Shown here: one piece after another, positions 44,807 to 53,828 of the stretch
How positions within the stretch are numbered: the stretch's first letter is position 1
How the letters are laid out: every line of letters starts with the position of its first letter
Assembly: GCA_964501535.1 (NCBI GenBank)
Contig: CAZCSV010000009.1
Location: 11,524-75,523, forward strand
DNA length: 64,000 bases
Reading direction: 5' to 3'
Source: FEN-1279 sp964501535
GTDB lineage: Bacteria; Bacteroidota; Ignavibacteria; Tepidaquicellales; Tepidaquicellaceae
Position numbers and translations under genes: made by a program
Notes under the pieces: model-generated
Databases searched by the model: none
What the model was told of the DNA's origin: nothing
Seen by the model: the letters and a program-made list of their open reading frames with translations, nothing else

Positions 44807-46126
44807 ATGAAAAAAATATTTTATCTTGTCATTTTCTTATTGTTTGCAGATTTGATTTTTCCGCAATGGACCACTTATAATACTGGTGCAAATACTCAAC
44901 ATTTCGACGTCTTTTTTATTAACCAAAATACGGGATGGTCAGGAGGGGATTATTGTAAAGTTTTTAAAACAACAAACTGTGGAGCCGACTGGAATCTTGT
45001 TTATTCACCATCGACTTCAAATATAATATATTGCATATTTTTCACTGATCCTTTAAAAGGTTGGGCAGGAACTTTTTCAGGAACCGTATTAAAAACAACA
45101 AATGGTGGTTTGAACTGGAATGAAACTATAGCTGCTAATGGCAAAAGAATTTTTGATATTTTTTTTATTAACGAGTTTACCGGATGGTGTGTCGGTGGTG
45201 AAGGGACATTAAGAAAAACAACGAACGGAGGAATTAGTTGGTTTAATCCGGGAATTACTTTTCAAAGTACAGCTTATTCTGTCTTTTTTATTAATTCGCA
45301 AACTGGTTTTGCATGCGGTATTAATTTTTATTGCCGCAGTTTGGATGGAGGTATTTCTTGGATTAATACTGCTTCTTATAATTCGAGCTTTATAAAAGTA
45401 CAATTCTTTAATGATAACACAGGATGGATATTCGGTTACCGTAATTATAATAATAATCCTGCTTCTTCATATATCTTAAAAACTAATAATACCGGTGTTA
45501 ACTGGAATGCAGTTTATGCCGATACCGTTTCAAGTATGAATTTTACTATGGTAAACGATGGATATTTCTTAAGTGAAAATTGCGGCTATGTAGTAGGTAT
45601 TGAAGGTTACGTACCGGAACCTATGTCGAGAATAGGTTTTGTAAGAAAAACTACAAATGGAGGGATTAATTGGAATAATGTATCATATGGATATGCGAGT
45701 AATGTTGAAGCTGTGAAATTTGTGAACAATCAGATTGGTTTTGCAGTAGGGGCAGAAAATTCTTCGGGAGGAAAAATTTTTAAAACTACAAACGGAGGAG
45801 AAACTACAGTTAATAATATAAATTCTCATTTACCTAAAGAATTCTCCCTCTCCCAAAACTACCCCAATCCCTTTAATCCGACTACGAACATTAAGTTCCA
45901 GATTCCCGATTTGTCATTCCAGCATGCTTTAAGCTGGAATCCAGTTAAGCTGATTGTTTATGATATTTTAGGAAAAGAAGTCGCAACTCTCGTAAACGAA
46001 AAACTCCAACCCGGTGAATATGAAGTCTCGTTCGATGGGAATTCGCTATCTTCAGGAATTTATTTTTATTCAATGTATGTCGATGGAAATTTAATTGATA
46101 CAAAAAAGATGTTATTGATAAAATAA
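44807..46126 (+). CDS. T9SS-exported YCF48-type propeller protein
   Basis: A 439-residue protein with a signal peptide (ending near FPQW), six or seven YCF48 blades (KTTNGGLNW, KTTNGGISW, KTTNGGINW, KTTNGGE) and a C-terminal T9SS sorting domain from about residue 343 (LSQNYPNPFNPTT, KLIVYDILGKEVATLVNE, LSSGIYFY, KKMLLIK). The strand-1 region of that domain contains an extra stretch encoded by a palindromic repeat (45911-45944). Probably released or anchored on the cell surface. AGGAGG-like GGAGGA precedes the ATG. Confidence 0.92.
   Translation: MKKIFYLVIFLLFADLIFPQWTTYNTGANTQHFDVFFINQNTGWSGGDYCKVFKTTNCGADWNLVYSPSTSNIIYCIFFTDPLKGWAGTFSGTVLKTTNGGLNWNETIAANGKRIFDIFFINEFTGWCVGGEGTLRKTTNGGISWFNPGITFQSTAYSVFFINSQTGFACGINFYCRSLDGGISWINTASYNSSFIKVQFFNDNTGWIFGYRNYNNNPASSYILKTNNTGVNWNAVYADTVSSMNFTMVNDGYFLSENCGYVVGIEGYVPEPMSRIGFVRKTTNGGINWNNVSYGYASNVEAVKFVNNQIGFAVGAENSSGGKIFKTTNGGETTVNNINSHLPKEFSLSQNYPNPFNPTTNIKFQIPDLSFQHALSWNPVKLIVYDILGKEVATLVNEKLQPGEYEVSFDGNSLSSGIYFYSMYVDGNLIDTKKMLLIK
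45911..45944 (+). repeat. TGTCATTCC palindrome inserted in a coding region
   Basis: TTGTCATTCCAGC, a short loop, and GCTGGAATCCAG form a palindrome of the family found at 36259, 55458 and 63391. It is in frame within the T9SS tail and encodes LSFQHALSWNP, which other such tails lack. Confidence 0.7.
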
Positions 46127-46246
46127 TTCAAAATATCTGCTCTAATCAGGTTCTTTCCGCTCTTTCCGTGTGCAAAATTTTTCTTCATTTTTTATTCTTG
46201 TCTGAATTCCTATTTTCACTTGTCTTGGCATTATTGGCATTACCTT

Positions 46247-47746
46247 ATGAAAAAGTTCAAAATTAAACTGCATACAAAAATCCTTATCGGTCTCGTACTC
46301 GGTGCTGTGTTCGGCTCGATTTTTCATATGAGTGCAAACGAAATAGAAATTATAACTAAAACGGGAAAAGAGAAAATTAAGGATTTCAATGAAGTGAAAT
46401 TCCTGAAAGCCGATTCTGTACTGGTCTCCTTCAACTCCGGAGAACAGCTCCCGATTATCAAATACCTGAAAACCGTTACCGATAAAAAAATCAAGGATGC
46501 AATAAAAGTAAAAGTCACATTAAAAAGCAACGAAGAAAAAGAATTTTCGAATGTAATAGAAATAACAAAAGTAAAATCCCTTGGCGCAATAATAAAACCC
46601 GTCGGTGACATTTTCGTCAGACTCCTGAATATGATTGCCGTTCCGCTTGTGTTCGCATCCCTGCTCGTAGGTGCGGCTTCGCTTTCAGATTTGAAAAACG
46701 TCGCCAGAATCGGCGGAAAGACAATTTCAATTTTTATACTGACTACCACTATCTCTATTACGGTCGGCTTGCTCTTTGCAAATTTATTCCAGCCGGGACA
46801 TTTTATGCCGCCGGAAACCAAGACAATGCTCCTGCAGACTTTCAGCGAAGAAGCTTCATCTAAAATCGGTCAGGATGTCTCCGTGAATATTATTGATTTC
46901 TTCGTTAATCTGGTCCCGAAAAATCCTTTTAAGGCAATAGCGGAGGGTGATTTCCTTCAGGTGGTCTTCTTCGCAATTCTTACGGGAATTTTCCTTACGC
47001 AGGTTCCGAAAGATAAATCTCACAGCATTATAAATTTCTTCGACGGCTTGAGCAGTGCCATGATTATACTCGTGGAAAAAGTGATGCTGATTGCTCCCTA
47101 TGCCGTGTTTGCGCTGATTTCCGCTACCGTTGCGGAATTCGGTTTCAGCATCCTGCAGACGCTGCTGATGTATGTCATTACGGTTTTATCGGGATTATTG
47201 TTCTTGATTATTTTTACATATCCTGTTTTAATCAAGACAATTGCACGGCAAAAAGTCTTGCCGATTTATAAAGCTCTGCGACAGGTTATGGTTGTCGCTT
47301 TCTCGACAAGTTCCTCTGCCGCTACTCTTCCCCTTGAAATTGATGTTGCAGAAAAAAAACTCGGTGTACCGAACAGGATTGCCAGTTTCGTTTTACCTCT
47401 CGGTGCAACCGTGAATATGGATGGAACCGCACTCTATCAGGCAGTTGCCGCAATGTTCATTGCTCAGGTCTATGGTATCGAAATGGATATTGTAAAGCAG
47501 GTGACTATCGTTATCACTTCAGTGCTTGCGTCAATCGGCACGGCACCTGTTCCCGGTGTAGGGATTATTATGCTGATTATCGTTCTGCGCTCCGTCGGTA
47601 TTCCCGAGGAAGGTATTGCTCTGATTCTCGGTGTGGACCGTATACTCGATATGGCAAGAACAGTTCCTAATATCGTGTCCGATTCTTTCACGGCGGTTAC
47701 GGTTGCTAAAAGCGAGGGTGAACTCGGCAAAATTAAACCCGATTAA
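46247..47746 (+). CDS. Sodium/proton:dicarboxylate (or glutamate) symporter
   Basis: A 499-residue transporter of the DAACS family; the ATG at 46247 is chosen because it starts directly before helix 1. Hallmarks: AFSTSSSAATLPLEI (serine-rich hairpin), VNMDGTALYQAVAAMFIAQ (NMDGT cation site), SIGTAPVPGVGI and DRILDMARTVPNI. Between helix 1 and helix 2 (about residues 30-115) lies an extra Lys/Glu-rich extracytoplasmic segment not found in GltP. Substrate is C4-dicarboxylate or glutamate/aspartate. Confidence 0.88.
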   Translation: MKKFKIKLHTKILIGLVLGAVFGSIFHMSANEIEIITKTGKEKIKDFNEVKFLKADSVLVSFNSGEQLPIIKYLKTVTDKKIKDAIKVKVTLKSNEEKEFSNVIEITKVKSLGAIIKPVGDIFVRLLNMIAVPLVFASLLVGAASLSDLKNVARIGGKTISIFILTTTISITVGLLFANLFQPGHFMPPETKTMLLQTFSEEASSKIGQDVSVNIIDFFVNLVPKNPFKAIAEGDFLQVVFFAILTGIFLTQVPKDKSHSIINFFDGLSSAMIILVEKVMLIAPYAVFALISATVAEFGFSILQTLLMYVITVLSGLLFLIIFTYPVLIKTIARQKVLPIYKALRQVMVVAFSTSSSAATLPLEIDVAEKKLGVPNRIASFVLPLGATVNMDGTALYQAVAAMFIAQVYGIEMDIVKQVTIVITSVLASIGTAPVPGVGIIMLIIVLRSVGIPEEGIALILGVDRILDMARTVPNIVSDSFTAVTVAKSEGELGKIKPD

Positions 47747-47785
47747 ATTTGTTCTTAAAATTTTTTAATGAAAATATATTTGATT

Positions 47786-48397
47786 ATGAAAAAAATAATT
47801 TTTTCTTTTACGGTTCTTTTATTCCTTAGCAGTAGTGCGATTGCTCAGGATGCACAGACTTATTTCGATATGGGAGTGAGGGAAATGGGAGTAAATAATT
47901 TTTCCAAAGCTATAGAACTGTTTACAAAAGCCCTGAACATTAAAGAGGATGGTGCAATATATTATAACCGCGGAGTATGTTACGGTCAATTGGGAGAATA
48001 TCAAAATGCCATTAATGATTTTACTAAAACAATCGAATCTAACCCCGATTTATCGGATGCTTATAACGGTCGTGGACTCGGGTATTACAGTTTAAAAGAA
48101 TATGAAAAAGCAATCGCTGATTTTTCAAAAGCAATTGAACTGAATACAATTAATGCAGATGCTTATTTTAACCGCGGGAAAGCATACAAAGATATCGGCG
48201 AATACTATAAAGCAATTTACGATTTTGCGAAAACTGTGGTGATTGTTCCCGAACATCCGTTTGCTTATTACGAAAGAGGCTATGCATATTATGCTATTAA
48301 TGATTGCTTTAATGCGAAACGAGACTGGAATATCGCAATTGAGTTAAATCCTGATTTTGAAAAAGAACTGAAACCACTGATTGAAAAATGCAGGTAA
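47786..48397 (+). CDS. Exported tetratricopeptide-repeat protein
   Basis: A 203-residue protein using the ATG at 47786, which gives a normal signal peptide (MKKIIFSF to AIAQDA). It holds about five TPR units (AIYYNRGVCYGQLGEYQNAI, AYNGRGLGYYSLKEYEKAI, AYFNRGKAYKDIGEYYKAI). Likely a scaffold in the periplasm; partner unknown. Confidence 0.88.
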   Translation: MKKIIFSFTVLLFLSSSAIAQDAQTYFDMGVREMGVNNFSKAIELFTKALNIKEDGAIYYNRGVCYGQLGEYQNAINDFTKTIESNPDLSDAYNGRGLGYYSLKEYEKAIADFSKAIELNTINADAYFNRGKAYKDIGEYYKAIYDFAKTVVIVPEHPFAYYERGYAYYAINDCFNAKRDWNIAIELNPDFEKELKPLIEKCR

Positions 48398-48405
48398 AAA
48401 ACAAT

Positions 48406-49266
48406 ATGCGGAAATTGCTGTTACATATTCTATTTCTTGTTTTTCTCTTTCCCTCATTCTCCTGCGGAAAAGAATCGAAAAGAAATATCGGCACTTTTAA
48501 ATCCGATTATATTCAGAAATCCGATTCGACAAAAAATACAATAGCGACTCGGTTTACCATCCCCGCAGATTATAAAAGAATAATTCCCGTGAAAAATTCC
48601 TTCGCTGAGTATTTACAGAATCTTAAACTCAAACCCGAAGGCACGCTCGTTTATACCTATAACGGAAAAATTAAAGAACCCCGCAATGTCTATGTTGCGG
48701 TTGTGGATATCGATGTAGGGGATAAAGACCTTCAGCAGTGTGCGGATGCCGTAATGCGCCTTCGTGCGGAGTATCTCTATTCTCAGAACCGCTTCGACGA
48801 AATTCATTTTAACTTTACGAACGGTTTTAACGCCCAATATTCTAAATGGCGGGAAGGTTATAGAATTAGTGTGAAAGGAAATATTACCTCGTGGGTGAAG
48901 AAATATAATGAATCAACTTCCTACGCAGATTTCCGTGAGTATCTGAATATCGTTTTCACTTATGCGGGAACGCTTTCACTCGCAAAAGAACTTGAGCCGG
49001 TAGAATTATCCGAAATCCAAATCGGCGATGTTTTTATAAAAGGCGGCTCTCCCGGTCACGCTGTTTTGGTAGTCGATATGGCTGTAAACGAAAAAACCGG
49101 GGAAAAAATATTTCTTCTTGCTCAGAGCTATATGCCGGCTCAGAATATACAAATCCTGAAAAACCCGATGAATACAGGGCTCTCACCGTGGTACTCAATC
49201 AACTTCGGTGAAACATTGCAGACTCCCGAATGGGACTTTAAAAAAGAACATCTGAAATCATTCTGA
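48406..49266 (+). CDS. DUF4846 lipoprotein
   Basis: A 286-residue protein; the ATG at 48406 gives a lipoprotein signal (FPSFSCGK, Cys19). The mature part matches DUF4846: FAEYLQNLKLKP, QQCADAVMRLRAEYLYS, GDVFIKGGSPGHAVLVVDMA and LSPWYSINFG. GGSPGHAVLVVD resembles the Cys/His-type catalytic region of papain-like folds, but the catalytic role is not shown. Nine bases from the TPR gene. Confidence 0.85.
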   Translation: MRKLLLHILFLVFLFPSFSCGKESKRNIGTFKSDYIQKSDSTKNTIATRFTIPADYKRIIPVKNSFAEYLQNLKLKPEGTLVYTYNGKIKEPRNVYVAVVDIDVGDKDLQQCADAVMRLRAEYLYSQNRFDEIHFNFTNGFNAQYSKWREGYRISVKGNITSWVKKYNESTSYADFREYLNIVFTYAGTLSLAKELEPVELSEIQIGDVFIKGGSPGHAVLVVDMAVNEKTGEKIFLLAQSYMPAQNIQILKNPMNTGLSPWYSINFGETLQTPEWDFKKEHLKSF

Positions 49267-49319
49267 TTCTGCATTCTGAATTCTGTTTATTAAATTTTCT
49301 ATTTTACTTATTTTAAAAA

Positions 49320-50141
49320 ATGGAGCTGTTCAAAATAGGATTCATATCGGTTAAGTTTGTAGACGTAATAGATGTTTTGATTGTCTCTTACGTATTTTTT
49401 AAGCTTTATAAATTAATGCGTGGGACAATTGCGTTCCAGATTTTTATCGCTTTGCTGTTAATCATCGGATTTTCACTTCTTGCACAGTTTCTTAACCTGC
49501 AGATATTAAGCTGGTTGCTTGGTAAACTTACCGATATCTGGGTGATTGCTTTTATTATCTTGTTCCAGCCCGAAATCCGCAGAATACTCCTGCTTATTGG
49601 AAAAACGAGGCTCGCACGTCTCTTCCTAAAAATCGATATAAATGAAAACGTTGCGGAGGTCGTAGACGCATGCTTCGATTTTCAGCGTAAAGGATGGGGT
49701 GCATTGATTGTTATTACGCGGACTACCGGTCTGGAAAATATCGTCGACTCCGGCGAGAGACTGGATGCCAAAATTAATAAAGAATTACTCTTGTCGATTT
49801 TCAATCCGAAATCTCCCCTGCACGACGGGGCAGTGATTATAAACAACAATAAAATCGAAGCCGCACGCTGTCTGCTGCCGCTTTCGGAAATCCAGCTTGT
49901 GCGGAACCGCAGTCTCGGCACAAGGCACAGAGCAGGTCTCGGAATTTCGGAACAGTCCGATGCATTTGCAGTAATCGTTTCGGAGGAAACCTCGGTTATT
50001 TCGATTGCCGATAACGGTCAGCTCTATCCGATGGAAAATATTGAAGACCTCAAAGAAAAATTGAAGGACGTTATGGGTAATACGAACGTTACTAAAAATT
50101 TAAAATCTATTCTCGAATCTTCTAAAAACGTCAACGATTAA
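49320..50141 (+). CDS. cdaA: Diadenylate cyclase CdaA
   Basis: A 273-residue protein with three N-terminal membrane helices (about 12-75) and a DisA_N/DAC domain with the catalytic LHDGAVII and GTRHRAGLGISEQSDA (RHR). It makes the second messenger c-di-AMP from ATP. No cdaR partner gene is present here; pcm follows after 6 bases. Confidence 0.93.
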   Translation: MELFKIGFISVKFVDVIDVLIVSYVFFKLYKLMRGTIAFQIFIALLLIIGFSLLAQFLNLQILSWLLGKLTDIWVIAFIILFQPEIRRILLLIGKTRLARLFLKIDINENVAEVVDACFDFQRKGWGALIVITRTTGLENIVDSGERLDAKINKELLLSIFNPKSPLHDGAVIINNNKIEAARCLLPLSEIQLVRNRSLGTRHRAGLGISEQSDAFAVIVSEETSVISIADNGQLYPMENIEDLKEKLKDVMGNTNVTKNLKSILESSKNVND

Positions 50142-50147
50142 TTTCAA

Positions 50148-50798
50148 ATGGCGATTACTTTACCTTCACTTAAAAGAAAGGAATTGGTCGGAAAGCTTAT
50201 ACATTGCGGCATTCGCGATAAAAGAGTTCTCGATGCAATCGGAAAAGTGAAAAGGGAATTTTTCGTTAACGAGGAATTTAAAAAATACGCTTACGACAAT
50301 AACGCACTTCCTATTAACTGCAGCCAGACAATTTCTCAACCCTATACCGTCGCCTTTATGACAGAGCTTCTCGAGCTTGTGGAGGGTCAGAAAGTTCTCG
50401 AAATCGGCACCGGCTCGGGCTATCAGGCGGCTATACTGAAAGAGCTCGGTGCGGAAGTCTATTCGGTCGAAATGTATGCGGAGCTTTATGCCAAATCAAG
50501 ACTCACACTCGAAAGCCTGAACTATGATGTTAACCTGAAATGCGGCGACGGCTCGAAAGGCTGGCCTGATTTCGCTCCCTATGACGGAATTATCGTAACA
50601 GCCGGAAGTCCGAAAGTTCCTGACGTCTTAATCGAACAGCTCGATTTTGGCGGACGGCTCGTGATTCCGGTAGGCGACAGCTACGTTCAGAAAATCTGGC
50701 AGGTGAAAAAAATTAAAAAGAACGGTGATTATAAACTCGAAATCAAAAAGTTCAGCGATTTCAAATTCGTTCCTCTGCAATGGGAAGGAGGCTGGTAA
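50148..50798 (+). CDS. pcm: Protein-L-isoaspartate O-methyltransferase
   Basis: A 216-residue SAM enzyme repairing damaged aspartyl residues. It has ISQPYTVAFMTELLEL, the SAM site VLEIGTGSGYQAAIL, and the C-terminal GGRLVIPVGD. The usual length is about 210. Confidence 0.93.
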   Translation: MAITLPSLKRKELVGKLIHCGIRDKRVLDAIGKVKREFFVNEEFKKYAYDNNALPINCSQTISQPYTVAFMTELLELVEGQKVLEIGTGSGYQAAILKELGAEVYSVEMYAELYAKSRLTLESLNYDVNLKCGDGSKGWPDFAPYDGIIVTAGSPKVPDVLIEQLDFGGRLVIPVGDSYVQKIWQVKKIKKNGDYKLEIKKFSDFKFVPLQWEGGW

Positions 50799-50804
50799 AC
50801 CAAA

Positions 50805-51425
50805 TTGGAAGAAACCGAAGACTCCTACAAAACAATACAGGTCGTAAATTCATTCGAACTTAAAATTCAGAAATCCAGATTCATCGCTCAGGCATTTCCT
50901 TTCGCAAATCCCGATGACCTGTATAAAATCCAGTCCGAGGTGAAAAAAAAATATTTCGATTCCGCTCATAATCCTTTTGCATACCGCACGGGAACGGGAA
51001 AGGATAATTTCAGATACAACGACGACGGCGAGCCCTCTGGCTCCGCAGGCAGACCCATACTCGATGCGATAGATAAATACGAGCTGACGGATATCATCAT
51101 TATTGTTACCAGGTATTTTGGAGGAGTTAGGCTTGGAGTCGGTGGATTGAAAAGGGCTTTTTTCGATGCCGCAGAAGGATGTCTTCAAAACACCCAAATT
51201 ATTGAAAAATATGTATTAAAGCGTATATTATTGACATTTGACTACAAATATATCGGCAGTGTGATGAATTTTCTGGAAAAAAACTCAATCCATATACTCG
51301 AAAACAACTCCGGCGAAAATGTAAATCTGCTCTGCGAAGTCCGGCTCTCGAAACTCGGCGAATTCGAAAACCACATCAAAAACATCACATCAGGGAAATT
51401 CGATTTTAAAGAGCTGAACCGCTAA
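50805..51425 (+). CDS. yigZ: YigZ/IMPACT family protein
   Basis: A 206-residue protein with a TTG start, 6 bases after the pcm stop. The family core is intact: KSRFIAQAFP, HNPFAYRTG, DDGEPSGSAGRPIL and VTRYFGGVRLGVGGLKRAF. Function is unclear in bacteria; related to the translation regulator IMPACT. It is the last gene before the island. Confidence 0.88.
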   Translation: MEETEDSYKTIQVVNSFELKIQKSRFIAQAFPFANPDDLYKIQSEVKKKYFDSAHNPFAYRTGTGKDNFRYNDDGEPSGSAGRPILDAIDKYELTDIIIIVTRYFGGVRLGVGGLKRAFFDAAEGCLQNTQIIEKYVLKRILLTFDYKYIGSVMNFLEKNSIHILENNSGENVNLLCEVRLSKLGEFENHIKNITSGKFDFKELNR

Positions 51426-51450
51426 AAAACTGATTGAAAAATCCAAAGTG

Positions 51451-51727
51451 TTGAACTTTTGTTGAACTTTTGTTGCACTATTGCAAAAGCGAGTAAAAAC
51501 TGCAAAAATAAAAAGCAGATTAAACAAGTAATTACGGATTAGAGCAACAGGGACTTTTTATCTTCATTTTAAGTTATTGATTTTTAAAAAGCGGATTTTG
51601 TGTTGCTGAGTGTTGTTATTTGTTGTCATTTGTTGCTCTGCAAAATTACTATTGAATTTTTCAATATTTTATTTTCAAAATCGTGAGCAACGAGTGTTGT
51701 TATTTTGAGCAACAAGAGCAACAACGT
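51451..51727. repeat. Cluster of GTTGCTC/GAGCAAC motifs and TTGTTG runs
   Basis: GTTGAACTTTT occurs twice in tandem at 51450-51471. The heptamer GAGCAAC appears at 51542, 51684, 51708 and 51716, and its complement GTTGCTC at 51632, with many TGTTG units between. No gene is found in 51426-51890. The region forms the left flank of the restriction island and may be a binding-site array or an old junction. Confidence 0.55.
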
Positions 51728-51890
51728 TGCCGAAAGTTTCACCGAAGAAAAACAGAAGAAAAAATCTCATTTAAGAAAGAACGCTAATATACCTTAATAA
51801 TATATGGTATGCGGAGGGAAAAAGCAAGGGGGAAAGGATTAATTTATAAAACAAAAATACAAAATAATTTATTCCTAATATTTATCAAAA

Positions 51891-52463
51891 CTAATCATAT
51901 AATTGAAATCTATTACAATGAATTGTCTCGCATAATAAATTATAACAATTCCTAATTTTATACAATCTTTCATCAGAATAATGTACTTTTGACATGAATG
52001 GACTATCCGTAATAAATTTCTTATAATCAAATAATTGAATATTAAATTTATCAAGGTCACAATTTAACACTTTTTTGCCTTTTTTCGTAATAATTATAAA
52101 TTTTCTATCAATATTTTCGAAATTTAATAATATTTCACTTCTGTCCTTCTTTTTACTTTTACTATTATTTAATGTTAATGCAAGACTATAAATAATTTTT
52201 AAAGAATCTTCAATTTTATTTAATAAATCGATAATTAATTCTTTTTTTTTATATATTTTTGTACTTCGTTCAGTTAAAATAATAGCAATAAATATTGATA
52301 TAAAAATAGTTAAAAGATATGTTGAAAAATCTACAACGTTGAATTCCCAAAAAATACCATTATAAATTAATGATACATTGAAGAAGTGATATATTATTGT
52401 AAATGATAAAAAAATAATCGGTACGCCAATTAAAAAAGTTAGAAAATATAGAAATTTATTCAT
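51891..52463 (-). CDS. Two-helix membrane protein, third gene of the GHKL/STAS module
   Basis: A 190-residue protein. Helices at about 4-28 and 44-65, then a cytoplasmic Lys/Asn-rich domain of about 120 residues with a predicted coiled helix (LIIDLLNKIEDSLKIIYSLAL). No known family. It overlaps the DUF4325 gene by 4 bases, so translation is coupled. As the only membrane part of the module it could be the output, for example an ion-leak or abortive effector; this is inference. Confidence 0.7.
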   Translation of the reverse strand: MNKFLYFLTFLIGVPIIFLSFTIIYHFFNVSLIYNGIFWEFNVVDFSTYLLTIFISIFIAIILTERSTKIYKKKELIIDLLNKIEDSLKIIYSLALTLNNSKSKKKDRSEILLNFENIDRKFIIITKKGKKVLNCDLDKFNIQLFDYKKFITDSPFMSKVHYSDERLYKIRNCYNLLCETIHCNRFQLYD

Positions 52464-52789
52464 GAATTTTTACTTTCCTTAATATATTTAAATATTTCAT
52501 CAATTCTTCTTTGATTTTCAACTGATATAAAATTAATTCTTGAAAGACATGTTTCTATTCCATACTTTCTAGCTAATCCTCCAAATGCTTCCTCAAGAAA
52601 TGAAGTGGGATAACCAGTAACACCATCCAATATTATTTCTAAATTTATATTCAATAAATGATCCAATACGAAATATTTTTCAAGAAACTTTTCTCTAAAA
52701 TCTTGACCCGAGAAAGGACCATCTGAAATAAATCTAGGGCCAGGTGTTTTGGTATAATCTTTTGCTATATTAATTGTAATTTTTTTCAT
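52460..52789 (-). CDS. STAS-like DUF4325 protein
   Basis: A 109-residue protein starting at the ATG at 52789, which overlaps the GHKL gene stop by 4 bases (an ATG 8 codons upstream is less likely). It shows the DUF4325 pattern: ITINIAKDYTKTPGPRF, SGQDFREKFL, IILDGVTGYPTSFLEEAFGGL. The LDG...TS stretch (residues 54-63) stands where anti-anti-sigma STAS proteins carry the phosphorylated Ser. It is a likely partner or substrate of the adjacent GHKL ATPase. Confidence 0.82.
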   Translation of the reverse strand: MKKITINIAKDYTKTPGPRFISDGPFSGQDFREKFLEKYFVLDHLLNINLEIILDGVTGYPTSFLEEAFGGLARKYGIETCLSRINFISVENQRRIDEIFKYIKESKNS

Positions 52790-53811
52790 ATTTGTTTTTT
52801 TATAAAATTCCAAGACAATAAAGTTCCATAGAACTTATGTTCAAGTTCTTTAAGTTCATTATTGTTTAAATTTACATAACCTTTATTTGAAATAATAACC
52901 AAATCATCTACAAATTTTTCATCAGAATATTGTTTAATTTTTGGTAAACCTTTCCCCCGATATGAAAATCCAGTTTTAGTTCTAAATTCACCATTTAAAG
53001 TAGAAAATATCAATTTTGAATGTTGATTATTAGTTATTGGTAATAATTCTAAAAATCTTTCTCTAAAAGTCATTTTTACTGATTTTGGAATACCTTGACC
53101 ATTATCTAAAAAGCAAAATTGTATTTTATTTACTTCAGCATTATATTGAGCTATTAGCCACCAATTACCTACATTATTATATGCATGTTGTTTTGTGTTT
53201 GTCATGCATTCTACTATTGTTACATAAATACTTTCTGACACATCTCTATTAGAATAATTAATTTTCTCTTCGGCAAATTTTAAAACTTTATCTGCAATAT
53301 CCGATTTAACAATTGAATTTTTTTCAATTTTTAAGAAATCTTTGCTTTTATATTCAGGTTTTTGAATCATTTTCACATAATTTGGAAATCCAGATTCAAT
53401 TATAAGTTGAGCACATTTTTCATTCTCAGGTAGATTTCCACCCAAATTGTGTTTGAAAATATTTTTTATCTTAAAATAATCTAGAAAAGATAATAGATAT
53501 AGCAAAGCATCCGGTGTTATCAGTGTTAGTTCTTTCATATTTATAAAAACATCATATTTGTTTTCTTTTAGGCATAAAAATAAAGAATTAAAAAAATTTA
53601 GCATTATATCAATATTATATATCATACTAAAATTTTCAGGAGCTTTAATTACTTCCCTATTTAATTTTTTATCATGAACAATATTGTTATCTCTTTTTAT
53701 TCTTTCAGAATAATTTTTTTTTTGATATTTCTTTATAACAATATTTTCATGGTAACTATTTAATATCTTTTGCCTTTTTTTATAATTAGTAGATGTGAAA
53801 TATTTTTTCAA
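52786..53811 (-). CDS. GHKL-type ATPase with STAS-like N-terminal region
   Basis: A 341-residue protein. Residues 60-145 have a strand-helix pattern like a STAS domain (YDVFINMKELTLITPDALLYL, split here at 86-106). Residues 170-335 are a GHKL ATPase: N-box ECMTNTKQHA (E201, N205, H209), G1 LDNGQGIP (D236), G2 RGKGLP (285-290) and a terminal YGTLLSW. No His phospho-acceptor domain or sensor is present, so it resembles anti-sigma kinases such as SpoIIAB rather than sensor kinases. It starts 17 bases after the endonuclease stop. Confidence 0.82.
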   Translation of the reverse strand: MKKYFTSTNYKKRQKILNSYHENIVIKKYQKKNYSERIKRDNNIVHDKKLNREVIKAPENFSMIYNIDIMLNFFNSLFLCLKENKYDVFINMKELTLITPDALLYLLSFLDYFKIKNIFKHNLGGNLPENEKCAQLIIESGFPNYVKMIQKPEYKSKDFLKIEKNSIVKSDIADKVLKFAEEKINYSNRDVSESIYVTIVECMTNTKQHAYNNVGNWWLIAQYNAEVNKIQFCFLDNGQGIPKSVKMTFRERFLELLPITNNQHSKLIFSTLNGEFRTKTGFSYRGKGLPKIKQYSDEKFVDDLVIISNKGYVNLNNNELKELEHKFYGTLLSWNFIKKQI

Positions 53812-53828
53812 TTATAATTATTTAATAA

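Noticed and set aside
51426..51890. Insertion sequence at the island edge
   Set aside because: No transposase or terminal inverted repeats with target duplication could be found; only short motif repeats are present.
52786..53811. Classical two-component sensor kinase
   Set aside because: There is no His phosphorylation helix, no sensor or membrane domain and no receiver partner; the GHKL domain with STAS-like parts fits the anti-sigma-type kinases better.
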